The notes beneath the pieces were generated by a model, which saw only the letters and a program-made list of their open reading frames with translations, did not search any database and was not told the DNA's origin. The translations under genes and the position numbers were made by a program. This document shows, piece after piece, positions 35,679 to 43,724 of a stretch of 64,000 nucleotides of DNA (positions are counted from its first letter, which is position 1; each line of letters begins with the position of its first letter). The stretch comes from Chitinophaga vietnamensis (GTDB lineage Bacteria; Bacteroidota; Bacteroidia; Chitinophagales; Chitinophagaceae): contig NZ_CABHMS010000008.1 of NCBI RefSeq assembly GCF_902167635.1, positions 298,384 to 362,383 on the forward strand. Direction: 5' to 3'.

Positions 35679-36689
35679 ATGGACCTTTCAGTTTGGAAAA
35701 ATATTGAATTTGCTTATCCGGCCTTCTTCTGGCTGCTGCTGCTGATACCAGTGATGATCTACTGGTATATTGCGCGGCGCAAACGGCAGCAAGGCGTAAT
35801 GATGGTATCCTCGCTCGATGCCCTGCGCCACCTGCCTGTATCCTGGAAGATCCGTTTCAGGCCATTGCTGCTGATTTTGCGCATACTGGCATTCACCGCA
35901 CTGGTAGTGGCTTTGGCCCGTCCGCAAACCTCCAATACCTCCGAGAATATCGACAGTGAAGGGATTGATATCGTGATGGCCATCGATATCTCCGGCAGTA
36001 TGCTGGCCGAAGACCTGCAACCTAACCGCATGGAGGCCGCCAAAAAAGTAGCGATGGACTTTGTGGATAAACGCATCAGCGACCGTATCGGCCTCGTGGT
36101 ATTTTCTGGTGAGAGCTTCACGCAATGCCCTATCACCACGGATCATGGCGTATTGAAAAACCAGATCATGCAGGTGAAAAGCGGCATGCTGCAAGATGGT
36201 ACCGCCATCGGTATGGGATTGGCTACCTCGGTAGACCGCCTGCGTAACAGTCACGCTAAAAGTAAAGTGATCATCCTCCTCACCGATGGTGTAAACAATA
36301 CCGGTCTCGTAGATCCGCTCACCGCGCTGGAAATCGCGAAGGCATTCAAGATCAGGGTGTATACCATCGGCATCGGTACCATTGGTAAAGCGCCTTTCCC
36401 CATGCCCATGCCGGATGGCACCGTGCAAACGGTGATGCAGGATGTACAGATCGATGAGCCGTTGATGAAAAAAATATCTAAAGAAACCGGCGGTAAATAC
36501 TTCCGCGCTACCAATACTACCGACCTGCAAAACATTTATGCCGAGATCGATCAGATGGAAAAAACAAAAGTGGAGATCACTTCCTTCCGCCACTTTGCGG
36601 AACACTTTTTCATCTTTGCCATGATCGCGCTGGTGTGCATGCTGCTCGAAGTAGTGTTGAGATATACTTTGTTCAGGAGCCTGCCTTAA
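35679..36689 (+). CDS. batA: BatA: membrane-anchored von Willebrand factor A protein
   Basis: A 336-residue protein with two N-terminal membrane helices (about 10-27 and 60-78), a cytoplasmic or periplasmic vWA domain, and a C-terminal helix at about 310-328. A complete MIDAS is present: DxSxS in 'MAIDISGSMLAEDLQ', the Thr in 'MLQDGTAIGMGL' and the Asp in 'ILLTDGVNNTG'. The ATG at 35679 is used rather than a TTG just before it. It is the last gene of the run; the BatB, BatC and BatD genes that often follow are absent and a terminator comes 21 bases after the stop. Confidence 0.93.
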   Translation: MDLSVWKNIEFAYPAFFWLLLLIPVMIYWYIARRKRQQGVMMVSSLDALRHLPVSWKIRFRPLLLILRILAFTALVVALARPQTSNTSENIDSEGIDIVMAIDISGSMLAEDLQPNRMEAAKKVAMDFVDKRISDRIGLVVFSGESFTQCPITTDHGVLKNQIMQVKSGMLQDGTAIGMGLATSVDRLRNSHAKSKVIILLTDGVNNTGLVDPLTALEIAKAFKIRVYTIGIGTIGKAPFPMPMPDGTVQTVMQDVQIDEPLMKKISKETGGKYFRATNTTDLQNIYAEIDQMEKTKVEITSFRHFAEHFFIFAMIALVCMLLEVVLRYTLFRSLP

Positions 36690-36709
36690 CGCAGCCATTC
36701 TGTTTTAGG

Positions 36710-36755
36710 GAGATGCCTTGTTACGGCCAGCGCCGGCGCAAGGCATCTCTTTTTT
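36710..36755 (+). terminator. Rho-independent terminator of the Bat operon
   Basis: An 11-bp stem, GAGATGCCTTG with its complement, encloses an 18-base loop that is itself self-complementary (GCCAGCGCCGGC), then TTTTTT. Confidence 0.9.
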
Positions 36756-36791
36756 ATTCTTACCTTTGATGATCTTATAAATCATTATCGA

Positions 36792-37721
36792 TTGCAGGCA
36801 ACAATATATAAATCAACAGGCAGCTGGTATGTGGTGAAGACGGCCACCGGCGAAGTGTTCCAGGCACGCATGAAAGGTATCTTCAAAAAAGATGATGATA
36901 TCACTTCCACCAACCCGGTGGCAGTAGGCGATGTGGTGGAGATCGAGCCGGAAGAGGGCGACACGGCCAATGCCATGATCACGGCCATCCATGAGCGCCG
37001 CAACTATATTGTCCGCACTTCTCCGCACAACAAGAACAAGAAACATATTGTAGCCGCTAACCTGGACCAGGCGGTGCTGGTATGCACGGTGAAAGAGCCA
37101 CGCACCTCGCAGGGCTTCATTGACCGCTTTCTCGTTACTGCTGCGGCTTATCACGTTCCGGTGATATTGATCTTCAACAAAAAAGATCTTTACAAAGCGA
37201 AGGAAATGGACAAGTACGAAGCATTGCACGACCTGTACACCAGCATTGGCTATGAGGTGTTGCTGATTTCTGCTACTGAAGAAGATGGGATCGAGGCTGT
37301 GCAGCAGCTGCTGAAAGATAAGACCACCTTAATGTCCGGACATTCAGGTGTGGGTAAGTCGTCATTGATCAACGACCTGTTGCCGGGGCTGGAACTGCGC
37401 ACCAAAGCGGTGAGTGGCTGGAGCGGCAAAGGTTTGCACACCACCACCTTTGCCGAAATGTACGATCTGCCGGAAGGCGGCCGCCTGATCGACACGCCTG
37501 GCGTGCGCGAATTCGGGATCGTGGATATTGCTAAAACGGAATTATCACATTATTTCCTGGACATGCAGCCTTATATTTCCAATTGCCAGTTCAATAACTG
37601 CTTACACATCAATGAGCCGGGATGCGCCGTGAAAGCCGCTGTGGAAGCCGGTGAGATCGATGTGGACAGGTATGTGAGCTATGCTACCATACTGGAAACA
37701 ATAGAGGAAGATCAGTACTGA
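36792..37721 (+). CDS. rsgA: Ribosome small-subunit-dependent GTPase RsgA
   Basis: A 309-residue GTPase that checks late 30S maturation. It shows the circularly permuted motif order of its family: G4 'FNKKD' (128-132) before G1 'GHSGVGKSS' (183-191) and G3 'DTPG' (234-237). An N-terminal OB fold begins 'MQATIYKSTGSWYVV'. A zinc knuckle follows with Cys265, Cys270, His272 and Cys278. The start is TTG at 36792, supported by the conserved N-terminus beginning right there. The stop is two bases from that of the convergent small lipoprotein gene, with no hairpin between. Confidence 0.96.
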   Translation: MQATIYKSTGSWYVVKTATGEVFQARMKGIFKKDDDITSTNPVAVGDVVEIEPEEGDTANAMITAIHERRNYIVRTSPHNKNKKHIVAANLDQAVLVCTVKEPRTSQGFIDRFLVTAAAYHVPVILIFNKKDLYKAKEMDKYEALHDLYTSIGYEVLLISATEEDGIEAVQQLLKDKTTLMSGHSGVGKSSLINDLLPGLELRTKAVSGWSGKGLHTTTFAEMYDLPEGGRLIDTPGVREFGIVDIAKTELSHYFLDMQPYISNCQFNNCLHINEPGCAVKAAVEAGEIDVDRYVSYATILETIEEDQY

Positions 37722-37722
37722 G

Positions 37723-37866
37723 CTATTTCTTCCGGGGCTTATTTAATTCATCGAGCACTTTTTCAGCGCCCCAATTACGCCTGGGCTGAGGGCATCCTTT
37801 CTTTTGCGTATGGCAGGCCATACATGTGATGGCTGTTGCTAACAGTATCAATGCTACTTTTTTCAT
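37723..37866 (-). CDS. Tiny KGCP-type lipoprotein 1
   Basis: A 47-residue predicted lipoprotein. The signal peptide ends at lipobox 'ITCMAC', leaving a mature part of about 28 residues with 'KKGCPQPRRNWGAEKVL'. A 'KGCP....(N)xGAEK' pattern is, as I recall, common in very small Bacteroidota lipoproteins. It is the second gene of a pair, 11 bases after a similar one, and its stop abuts rsgA with only one base between. No function is known. Confidence 0.7.
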   Translation of the reverse strand: MKKVALILLATAITCMACHTQKKGCPQPRRNWGAEKVLDELNKPRKK

Positions 37867-37877
37867 AGATAAGGTGA

Positions 37878-38030
37878 TTAGAAGAGACGGCTCATTTGTT
37901 TGCCGGCTCTCATGTTGGCCTTCTTGGTGTCTTTTGTATAATAGTTGGAAGCAGGGCATCCTTTTTCCTGCGAGGCACAGCTCTGCAGCAGGATAGCGCC
38001 CAGGATCAGCAGGCATGATAGTATTTTCAT
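37878..38030 (-). CDS. Tiny KGCP-type lipoprotein 2
   Basis: A 50-residue predicted lipoprotein starting 'MKILSCLLILGAILLQSC', with lipobox 'LLQSC'. The mature peptide, about 33 residues, has 'SQEKGCPASNYYTK' and a basic end. It shares Cys-x-x-Gln-(K/E)-K-G-C-P with the next gene downstream, so the pair probably arose by duplication or serves one function. It lies 48 bases from the gamma-carbonic anhydrase stop, on the same strand. Confidence 0.7.
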   Translation of the reverse strand: MKILSCLLILGAILLQSCASQEKGCPASNYYTKDTKKANMRAGKQMSRLF

Positions 38031-38078
38031 AGAGGGATATTTACCTGCAATATAATAAATTTATTTAACGCGTCCGGA

Positions 38079-38615
38079 TCAGGGTTTTGCCTCGGGCAGT
38101 ACATCTTCGTACCAGGAAGCGTACATCGCATAATTTTTGGAGATGCGGTTGATCTCTCCGTTGATGAGCTCCATATCAATATCCTTCACTTTCTTCGCGG
38201 GGACGCCGGCATAGATGGTGCCTGGCTCTACGTGGGTATTGGCCAGTACTACGGCGCCTGCGGCGATGATGCTGTTGCTGCTGATGCGGGCATTGTCCAT
38301 CACGATAGCGCCCATCCCTATCAGTACATTATCTTCAACAATGCAGCCGTGTAGGATGGCATTGTGCCCGATGGATACGTTGTTGCCAACGATGGTCTGG
38401 GATTTCTGGTAAGTGCAGTGGATCACTGCGCCATCCTGCACGTTTACGTTATCACCGATACGGATGCTGTTCACATCGCCGCGAACAACAGCATTGAACC
38501 ATACGGTACAACCTTTACCCATCACCACATCGCCAACGATGGTGGCATTGGGGGCAATGAAGCAGTCGTCCGCCAGCTGCGGTGTAATTCCTTTTAAAGG
38601 CAGAATGTAGGCCAT
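38079..38615 (-). CDS. Gamma-carbonic anhydrase family protein
   Basis: A 178-residue left-handed beta-helix protein of the YrdA/PaaY type. Hexapeptide repeats run through 'NATIVGDVVMGKGC', 'VRGDVNSIRIGDNVNVQDGA' and 'IGMGAIVMDNARIS'. The metal-binding histidines are in 'VIHCTYQ' and 'IGHNAILHGC'. Many members bind zinc or iron but few have measured carbonic anhydrase activity. It is divergent from the aminotransferase gene. A short C-terminal helix follows the beta-helix. Confidence 0.92.
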   Translation of the reverse strand: MAYILPLKGITPQLADDCFIAPNATIVGDVVMGKGCTVWFNAVVRGDVNSIRIGDNVNVQDGAVIHCTYQKSQTIVGNNVSIGHNAILHGCIVEDNVLIGMGAIVMDNARISSNSIIAAGAVVLANTHVEPGTIYAGVPAKKVKDIDMELINGEINRISKNYAMYASWYEDVLPEAKP

Positions 38616-38641
38616 AGCGATCAGTTTTAGTGCGTGATATA

Positions 38642-38649
38642 CAAATATA
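38642..38649 (-). promoter_or_regulatory. -7 promoter box of the gamma-carbonic anhydrase gene
   Basis: The minus strand reads TATATTTG, 27 bases before the start codon. On the other strand, TAACTTCG at 38676-38683 (one mismatch) may serve the aminotransferase, whose ATG follows within 6 bases. Confidence 0.45.
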
Positions 38650-38688
38650 ACAATTACTAATTAGCTGTTGTTTTCTAACTTCGCAGAT

Positions 38689-39867
38689 ATGAATAACAGG
38701 CAACTTTTTCTGCAGCATGTAGCGCAAACATCTGATGCACCTTTGGCATTAGAGATCGCAAAAGCGGAAGGCATGTACATGTGGGATGTGAACGGGAAGA
38801 AATATCTTGACCTGATCGCGGGTATCAGCGTTTGTAATATGGGGCATTGCCATCCGGCGGTGGTGAAGGCGATACAGGAACAGGCGCAGCTATACATGCA
38901 CCTGCTGGTATATGGAGAGTTTGTACAGTCGCCGCAGGTGTCTTTTGCCACCTTGCTCACGCAGCACCTGCCTGCGCATCTCGACTGCGTATATTTCACC
39001 AATTCCGGTGCGGAAGCGGTAGAAGGCGCTATGAAGCTCGCCAAGCGCTACACCGGCCGCACGGAGATCGCAGCTTTCAACCGCAGCTACCATGGCTCTA
39101 CACAAGGTGCGCTCAGCATCCTCGGCGATGAATACTGGCGCAATGCCTACCGCCCGCTGCTGCCCGGTATCCAGCATCTCGAATATAACAATTACGACAG
39201 CCTGGAGCTGATCACCACCAATACAGCCGCGGTGATCGCGGAAACCATACAGGGCGAAGGCGGCGTGATCGTACCAGAACAAGCGTGGATCAAAGCCCTG
39301 CGCGATAAATGCACAGCTGCCGGCGCATTGCTCATCCTTGATGAAGTACAATGCGGTTTCGGCAGAAACGGCACCCTCTGGGCATTTGAGCAGTTCGGCA
39401 TTACACCGGATATCCTGCTGCTGGGCAAAGCCCTTGGCGGCGGCATGCCGCTGGGCGCTTTCATCTCTTCACACAACATCATGTGGTCGCTGACCAACAA
39501 CCCCGTGCTGGGCCATATCACTACTTTTGGCGGTCATCCTGTTAACTGCGCTGCGGGCCTTGCAGGCTTTCAAGCCTTGCTGGATCAGCAGCTCATAAAA
39601 GATGTCGAAGCCAAAGAACAACTTTTCCTGCAACACCTCAAACATCCTGCTATCAAAGCCATACGCTCCCGCGGCCTCATGATAGCCATCGAGCTGGAGA
39701 GCTTCGCCGTCAACAAAAAAGCGATCGACTACTGCATCGATAAAGGCATCATCACCGATTGGTTCCTCTTCGCCCCCGAATGCATGCGCATCGCCCCTCC
39801 GCTGATCATCACGGAAGAGGAAATTATATTTGCATGCAAAATAATTTGCGAAGGTCTGAACGCGTAG
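38689..39867 (+). CDS. Class III aminotransferase (acetylornithine/ornithine type)
   Basis: A 392-residue PLP enzyme. The PLP lysine is Lys247 in 'LLLGKALGGGMPLGAFIS', the pyridine-nitrogen aspartate is Asp218 in 'LLILDEVQCGFGRNGTLW', and 'FTNSGAEAVEGAMKLAK' binds the phosphate. The overall pattern suggests acetylornithine or ornithine aminotransferase, or a related omega-aminotransferase. No arginine-pathway gene is nearby, so the substrate is open. The ATG at 38689 is chosen over an in-frame codon 21 bases upstream. The last codons and the TAG stop lie inside the left arm of a palindrome. Confidence 0.9.
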   Translation: MNNRQLFLQHVAQTSDAPLALEIAKAEGMYMWDVNGKKYLDLIAGISVCNMGHCHPAVVKAIQEQAQLYMHLLVYGEFVQSPQVSFATLLTQHLPAHLDCVYFTNSGAEAVEGAMKLAKRYTGRTEIAAFNRSYHGSTQGALSILGDEYWRNAYRPLLPGIQHLEYNNYDSLELITTNTAAVIAETIQGEGGVIVPEQAWIKALRDKCTAAGALLILDEVQCGFGRNGTLWAFEQFGITPDILLLGKALGGGMPLGAFISSHNIMWSLTNNPVLGHITTFGGHPVNCAAGLAGFQALLDQQLIKDVEAKEQLFLQHLKHPAIKAIRSRGLMIAIELESFAVNKKAIDYCIDKGIITDWFLFAPECMRIAPPLIITEEEIIFACKIICEGLNA

Positions 39868-40066
39868 GTTGTCTTTGCTCAGGATTATATTGATTGAAAG
39901 GATTACCAGGATTTTTTTATCAGGATTAATAAAGATTAAAAAAGGATTCGCGAAGATTAGTTCGAATTGATCTCCGCGAATCCTTTTTTAATCTTTATTA
40001 ATCCTGATAAAAAAATCCTGGTAATCCTTTCAATCAATATAATCCTGAGCAAAGACAACCTACGCG
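39861..40066. repeat. Long palindrome, family A copy 2
   Basis: A 206-base, nearly perfect inverted repeat between the convergent aminotransferase and DUF5686-type genes. The outer ends are CGCGTAGGTTGTCTTTGCTC and its complement; the tip is near AGTTCGAATTGAT. The left arm contains the aminotransferase stop codon and the right arm ends one base before the other gene's stop. It shares most of its words with the copy at 18886-19062 and is the more intact of the two. Confidence 0.92.
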
Positions 40067-42571
40067 TCAGAATTGTAGTTTGAAACTGCCAAATACGCCG
40101 AAACGTTTGCTGGCGGTCTCGTCGGGGAGGGTGCTGGGGGCAACGCGCCAGATGAAATCCACGCGGAGGAATTTGAAGATGTTCTCTACGCCGGTACCTA
40201 CTTCGAGGTATGGATTGCTTTCCAGCGTTCTGAAAGGATAGCCTTTGTTGAGGTTCAGTTGTTTGTTGGCATCGGAAAGAGAGCCGATCACGCCTTTGGC
40301 GGTCCAGAATTGGCGCCACTTCAGCTTTTTGATCAGCGGGATGTAACCAAAGATACCATTGCCGATCGTATGTTCTATGTTGAATCCGGCGTATTGGTCG
40401 CTGATGAACTCAAAGCGGTTCATCATGTTGAAGGCGTATTTATTGTAGTAATAAATTTCGTTGCCGGGATGTATCTCCAATGACGTATAAGGTAGTGTGC
40501 CAAATATTTTTCCAGCGAAAACATTGTAGTAAAAAGAGCCGAAAGGCGGCAGCTTCACGTAGTCGGAAACACTAAGCGCCAGCTTTTGATATTCCTGTGC
40601 GCTGCCCAGGATGCCTGGCACGCCCACGGCATATTTCAGCTCTACGATCGGATATTTACTGCCCAGGCTGACGCGGTAATAGTTACCTTCCAGGAACTCT
40701 TCATGGAACGCGTAACGCAGCCGCAGCTCTACTTCTGCGTTGGTGAGCGGATCGCGGCCATTGGGCAGTTTCGGGAAAATACTATCGGTAGGCAGCGGCT
40801 CAAAAGGCCTTATCTGCTTGTGTACAAACGACAGGTGATGAGAGAAGCCACTGTAATATTCTTTGAAAAATTCTATGCGCTTTTCATCTACCATGAGAAA
40901 CTTCGAGGGTATACCATGTTTGCGGATCGCGAGTGTGAAGATATTGTCGGTGCCTACTTCATCATAGTAGTGGGTGCCGTTATCGAGATCGCGGGTATAG
41001 GCGCCGTAAATGTAGGTGCGTGGATGCCGCTTCAGCAGCCACAATGCAGACATCTTGCCTTTGAATACCTGGTCGCCGAAGCCATAAGCCAGGTAACCAT
41101 AGAGGTATAGATTTTTGTTGAATTTAGGCGTAGTGCCAAGATCGAGGCGCAGGCGGAAACCTTCCAGCCTGTTCTGTGAAAAGAGGTAATAGTAAGGGCC
41201 CCATTCGATCGGCCCGAAAGGTTTGTAACCGGTGGCCAGAAAACGGATGGTGTTGGAATACTTCTGGAACAGCGGCATCTTCTGAAGTGTGTCCACCATT
41301 TTATAGATGCTGGCTTCGTTGCGGGAAAGGTCTTCCGGACGGGCATTGAGCCAGAAGGAGTCTTTGCGGATACGGGCACTGTCGAGCACATTGATGTTCT
41401 GCGGATAACGCTTATCGCCGAAGATGGCGGCAACGGAACTGTCGTTCACCTTCACATCATTGTAGGATGTGGTTTTGCGGCCGATGAATTCAAAGGTGCG
41501 GCCGGGCCGCGGACTGGGCGCCCAGAAGTCGGCAATGAATTTATCTTTATACAAAAACCAGGAGCTATCGGGCAGCTGTTTAAATTCCTGTACCAGGCTT
41601 ATCTTCCGGACGAAATTCACATTGGCTTCAGCTGGTACGGAGAGCGTCGTTTTCTGTACGGCGTAGGTGGTATCATGCACCCAGATATCGCCGATGAAGG
41701 CATTCTCTCCTTTTCGTTTAGGCGTGAAGTTTAGTTTGATGAAACGTTGTCCGCTGACGTATTGCGTATCTGCAATTTTGTAGTCGTAGTAGAAGGCGCC
41801 GTTCTGATTGATCGGACTGGCAAACTGTTTATCGAAAACAGGGATGAAGTTATCGTACACATTGATGTTCTGGTACATGCCGCCGAGGAACTTGGTAACG
41901 CTTTCGTTATCGATGCCGGAAGTGCGGCTGGCTTTGATGATCTCTTTGGTACGATGGGGTTTCGACTGGTAGTAATAATCGGATAAGCTTTCTGTGAGGA
42001 AGATGGGTAGAAAGGGTTTATCTTCCGAAGTACTGTCGATGTTGTCGAGGATGAAAGCAAATGGTTTGGTGAAGCGGTTCCTGGATAATTTTTCCTTGTT
42101 AAGGTTTTTCATATCCAGTTCCAGTTTGTTGTATACTTCGTATTTGTAGTTATCGAGGCGGTTGTAATTGTTTTCCGGTTTATGTCTGACGATCTGTTTG
42201 AGGAGGATGAGTGCAAAGTTGACGTTGGCTTTGATCTCATATGTTTTCAGTGATACATCGGAGCGGGTAACATCGAAATTGATAGTTTGTTCTTTCTGGG
42301 ATTTATCTACGGGCATTTTGAGGATGTTATAGCCCATTACCCTTACCAGCAGGGAGTCTGAAGGGATTACGTTTAATTCAAAAAGGTATTTGCCTTCTGC
42401 ATTGCTGACCATACCGGTTTGGGTATGTACAAATTGAAGGGTGGCGAAGGGAATGATTTCCTGTGAGTGCGCATCTCTTACAACCCCGCTAACCTTATAC
42501 TGCGCCATCAAACCTGAGCAACAAGCGCTTACGCCAATGATCAATGCTAATATTCTTTTCCAGCCTATCAT
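40067..42571 (-). CDS. DUF5686-type outer-membrane protein with carboxypeptidase-like domain
   Basis: An 834-residue envelope protein. A signal peptide ('SACCSGLMAQ') is followed by a carboxypeptidase-like regulatory domain ('VSGVVRDAHSQEIIPFATLQ') and a long beta-rich body that ends in aromatic strands ('KRFGVFGSFKLQF'), consistent with an outer-membrane barrel. I match it to the DUF5686 family found across Bacteroidota. The ATG at 42571 is used rather than a TTG 12 bases upstream. It has no TonB plug domain, so it is not a classical receptor. The function is unknown. Confidence 0.82.
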   Translation of the reverse strand: MIGWKRILALIIGVSACCSGLMAQYKVSGVVRDAHSQEIIPFATLQFVHTQTGMVSNAEGKYLFELNVIPSDSLLVRVMGYNILKMPVDKSQKEQTINFDVTRSDVSLKTYEIKANVNFALILLKQIVRHKPENNYNRLDNYKYEVYNKLELDMKNLNKEKLSRNRFTKPFAFILDNIDSTSEDKPFLPIFLTESLSDYYYQSKPHRTKEIIKASRTSGIDNESVTKFLGGMYQNINVYDNFIPVFDKQFASPINQNGAFYYDYKIADTQYVSGQRFIKLNFTPKRKGENAFIGDIWVHDTTYAVQKTTLSVPAEANVNFVRKISLVQEFKQLPDSSWFLYKDKFIADFWAPSPRPGRTFEFIGRKTTSYNDVKVNDSSVAAIFGDKRYPQNINVLDSARIRKDSFWLNARPEDLSRNEASIYKMVDTLQKMPLFQKYSNTIRFLATGYKPFGPIEWGPYYYLFSQNRLEGFRLRLDLGTTPKFNKNLYLYGYLAYGFGDQVFKGKMSALWLLKRHPRTYIYGAYTRDLDNGTHYYDEVGTDNIFTLAIRKHGIPSKFLMVDEKRIEFFKEYYSGFSHHLSFVHKQIRPFEPLPTDSIFPKLPNGRDPLTNAEVELRLRYAFHEEFLEGNYYRVSLGSKYPIVELKYAVGVPGILGSAQEYQKLALSVSDYVKLPPFGSFYYNVFAGKIFGTLPYTSLEIHPGNEIYYYNKYAFNMMNRFEFISDQYAGFNIEHTIGNGIFGYIPLIKKLKWRQFWTAKGVIGSLSDANKQLNLNKGYPFRTLESNPYLEVGTGVENIFKFLRVDFIWRVAPSTLPDETASKRFGVFGSFKLQF

Positions 42572-42653
42572 ATCTGACAACAATATTAGAGTATTTAATG
42601 CGAATTGTGCACGGCCCGATAAGAGGTGACCGTGTTATTACATAAAAATATAT

Positions 42654-42700
42654 TTTGTTTACTGAGAATTTATATTAGCTTTGTAACACAAAGTGCTTTC
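42654..42700 (+). promoter_or_regulatory. Promoter with overlapping dyad operator (site 1)
   Basis: TTTG at 42654-42657, an 18-base spacer and TAGCTTTG at 42676-42683 make the best promoter match in the window. A dyad, CTTTGT-AAC-ACAAAG (42679-42693), overlaps the -7 box. The 22 bases 42679-42700 recur with 3 changes at 43665-43686. A repressor bound here would block polymerase. Confidence 0.7.
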
Positions 42701-42704
42701 TATA

Positions 42705-43349
42705 ATGACGGATCAGCAACATCTCGACGCATTAACGGACATCAGGCGCATCATGGAGCGCAGCAGCCGCTTTATTTCACTGAGTGGGCTGAGTGGTATA
42801 TCAGCGGGCATTTGCGCGTTGATAGGGGCGGCTATTGCCCGTTACTGGCTGGTGGCCTACTATGCGAAATGGAATGAGACCCGCACCTATAATGGCCAAG
42901 ATTATGCCATGTTGAAGGTGCGCCTGCTTACATTAGCCGCGGCCGTGCTGGTGGCGGCTTTGAGCGGAGGCTTTTTCTTCACCTGGCGGCGTTCGAAGCA
43001 AAACAACCTGCCTGTATGGAACGTTACTTCGCGCAAGGTGCTGATCAACACGGCGATTCCGCTGGTGGCTGGCGGCATATTTATACTGGGGCTCATGTAT
43101 AACGGTATCGAAGCGCTGGTATCGCCCAGCTGCCTGGTATTTTATGGCCTGGCACTGATCAATGGCAGCAAGTATACTTTGCCTGATGTGCGCTATCTAG
43201 GTATCACCGAAACGATGTTAGGTTTACTTAATCTTTTCTTTTTGCGGCAAGGCCTTTATTTTTGGGCTATTGGTTTTGGCGTGTTACACATTATCTACGG
43301 TGCGCTGATGTGGTGGAAGTACGAAAGAAAAGCCAGTATTCAATCATGA
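42705..43349 (+). CDS. Four- to six-helix membrane protein coupled to a winged-helix regulator
   Basis: A 214-residue inner-membrane protein with an N-terminal amphipathic stretch ('DALTDIRRIMERSSRF') and helices at about 30-50, 75-95, 110-135, 140-155 and 165-205. I recognise no functional domain. Proteins of this layout stand next to HTH_34-type regulators in Bacteroidota. The TGA stop overlaps the ATG of the regulator gene by four bases, so translation is coupled. Its promoter carries the dyad that is repeated before creD. It may act as a membrane sensor or co-regulator; that is inference. Confidence 0.8.
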   Translation: MTDQQHLDALTDIRRIMERSSRFISLSGLSGISAGICALIGAAIARYWLVAYYAKWNETRTYNGQDYAMLKVRLLTLAAAVLVAALSGGFFFTWRRSKQNNLPVWNVTSRKVLINTAIPLVAGGIFILGLMYNGIEALVSPSCLVFYGLALINGSKYTLPDVRYLGITETMLGLLNLFFLRQGLYFWAIGFGVLHIIYGALMWWKYERKASIQS

Positions 43350-43648
43350 GCATGAACCCGATAGGAAACTTAAACAAGATTTTTGAAAGTCGTATACGCC
43401 TGGGCGTTATGAGTGTGCTGATGGTAAACGAGGAGGTGAACTTCAACGATCTCAAACAAATGCTGGAAGTAACCGATGGCAACCTCGCCTCTCATCTTGG
43501 CACGCTGGAGGAGAACGGTTACCTGAAAGTACATAAAGGTTTCATTGGCCGTAAAACCAATACCACCTATTCCATCACCGCTGCCGGTGAAAAGGCCTTC
43601 AAAGGGCATCTCGCAGCATTGGAATACATGATCAAATTCACGAAATAA
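43346..43648 (+). CDS. Winged-helix transcriptional regulator (HTH_34/MarR-like)
   Basis: A 100-residue single-domain regulator. The winged helix reads 'IFESRIRLGVMSVLMV', then 'VNFNDLKQMLEVTDGNLASH' as the helix-turn-helix and 'LEENGYLKVHKGFIGRKTNT' as the wing. Such short MarR/ArsR-like proteins bind dyads as dimers. The start overlaps the preceding stop (ATGA). Two near-identical dyads, one overlapping the operon's own -7 box and one just before creD, are likely targets. There are no cysteines or metal-site residues to suggest a ligand. Confidence 0.9.
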   Translation: MSMNPIGNLNKIFESRIRLGVMSVLMVNEEVNFNDLKQMLEVTDGNLASHLGTLEENGYLKVHKGFIGRKTNTTYSITAAGEKAFKGHLAALEYMIKFTK

Positions 43649-43664
43649 TTTTTTTTTCTTTTTA

Positions 43665-43686
43665 CTTTGAAATACAAAGTGCTTTT
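43665..43686 (+). promoter_or_regulatory. Operator-like element before creD (site 2)
   Basis: These 22 bases match 42679-42700 at 19 positions and share CTTTG..AA.ACAAAGTGCTTT. They follow TTTA, so TTACTTTG (43662-43669) may be a -7 box with one mismatch. They lie 17 bases after the regulator stop and 39 bases before the creD start. Confidence 0.6.
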
Positions 43687-43724
43687 CAAATTCAAAAAAT
43701 CCCAAAATTCAAAAATCAAAAAAT

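Noticed and set aside
35688-36698. 336-codon open frame antisense to batA
   Set aside because: The composition (many His, Gln, Tyr) is what reverse reading of this codon usage gives, and batA has a full MIDAS and membrane helices in the other strand.
18886-40066. Insertion sequences at the long palindromes
   Set aside because: No transposase frame, no target duplications and no internal cargo; they are structured non-coding repeats.
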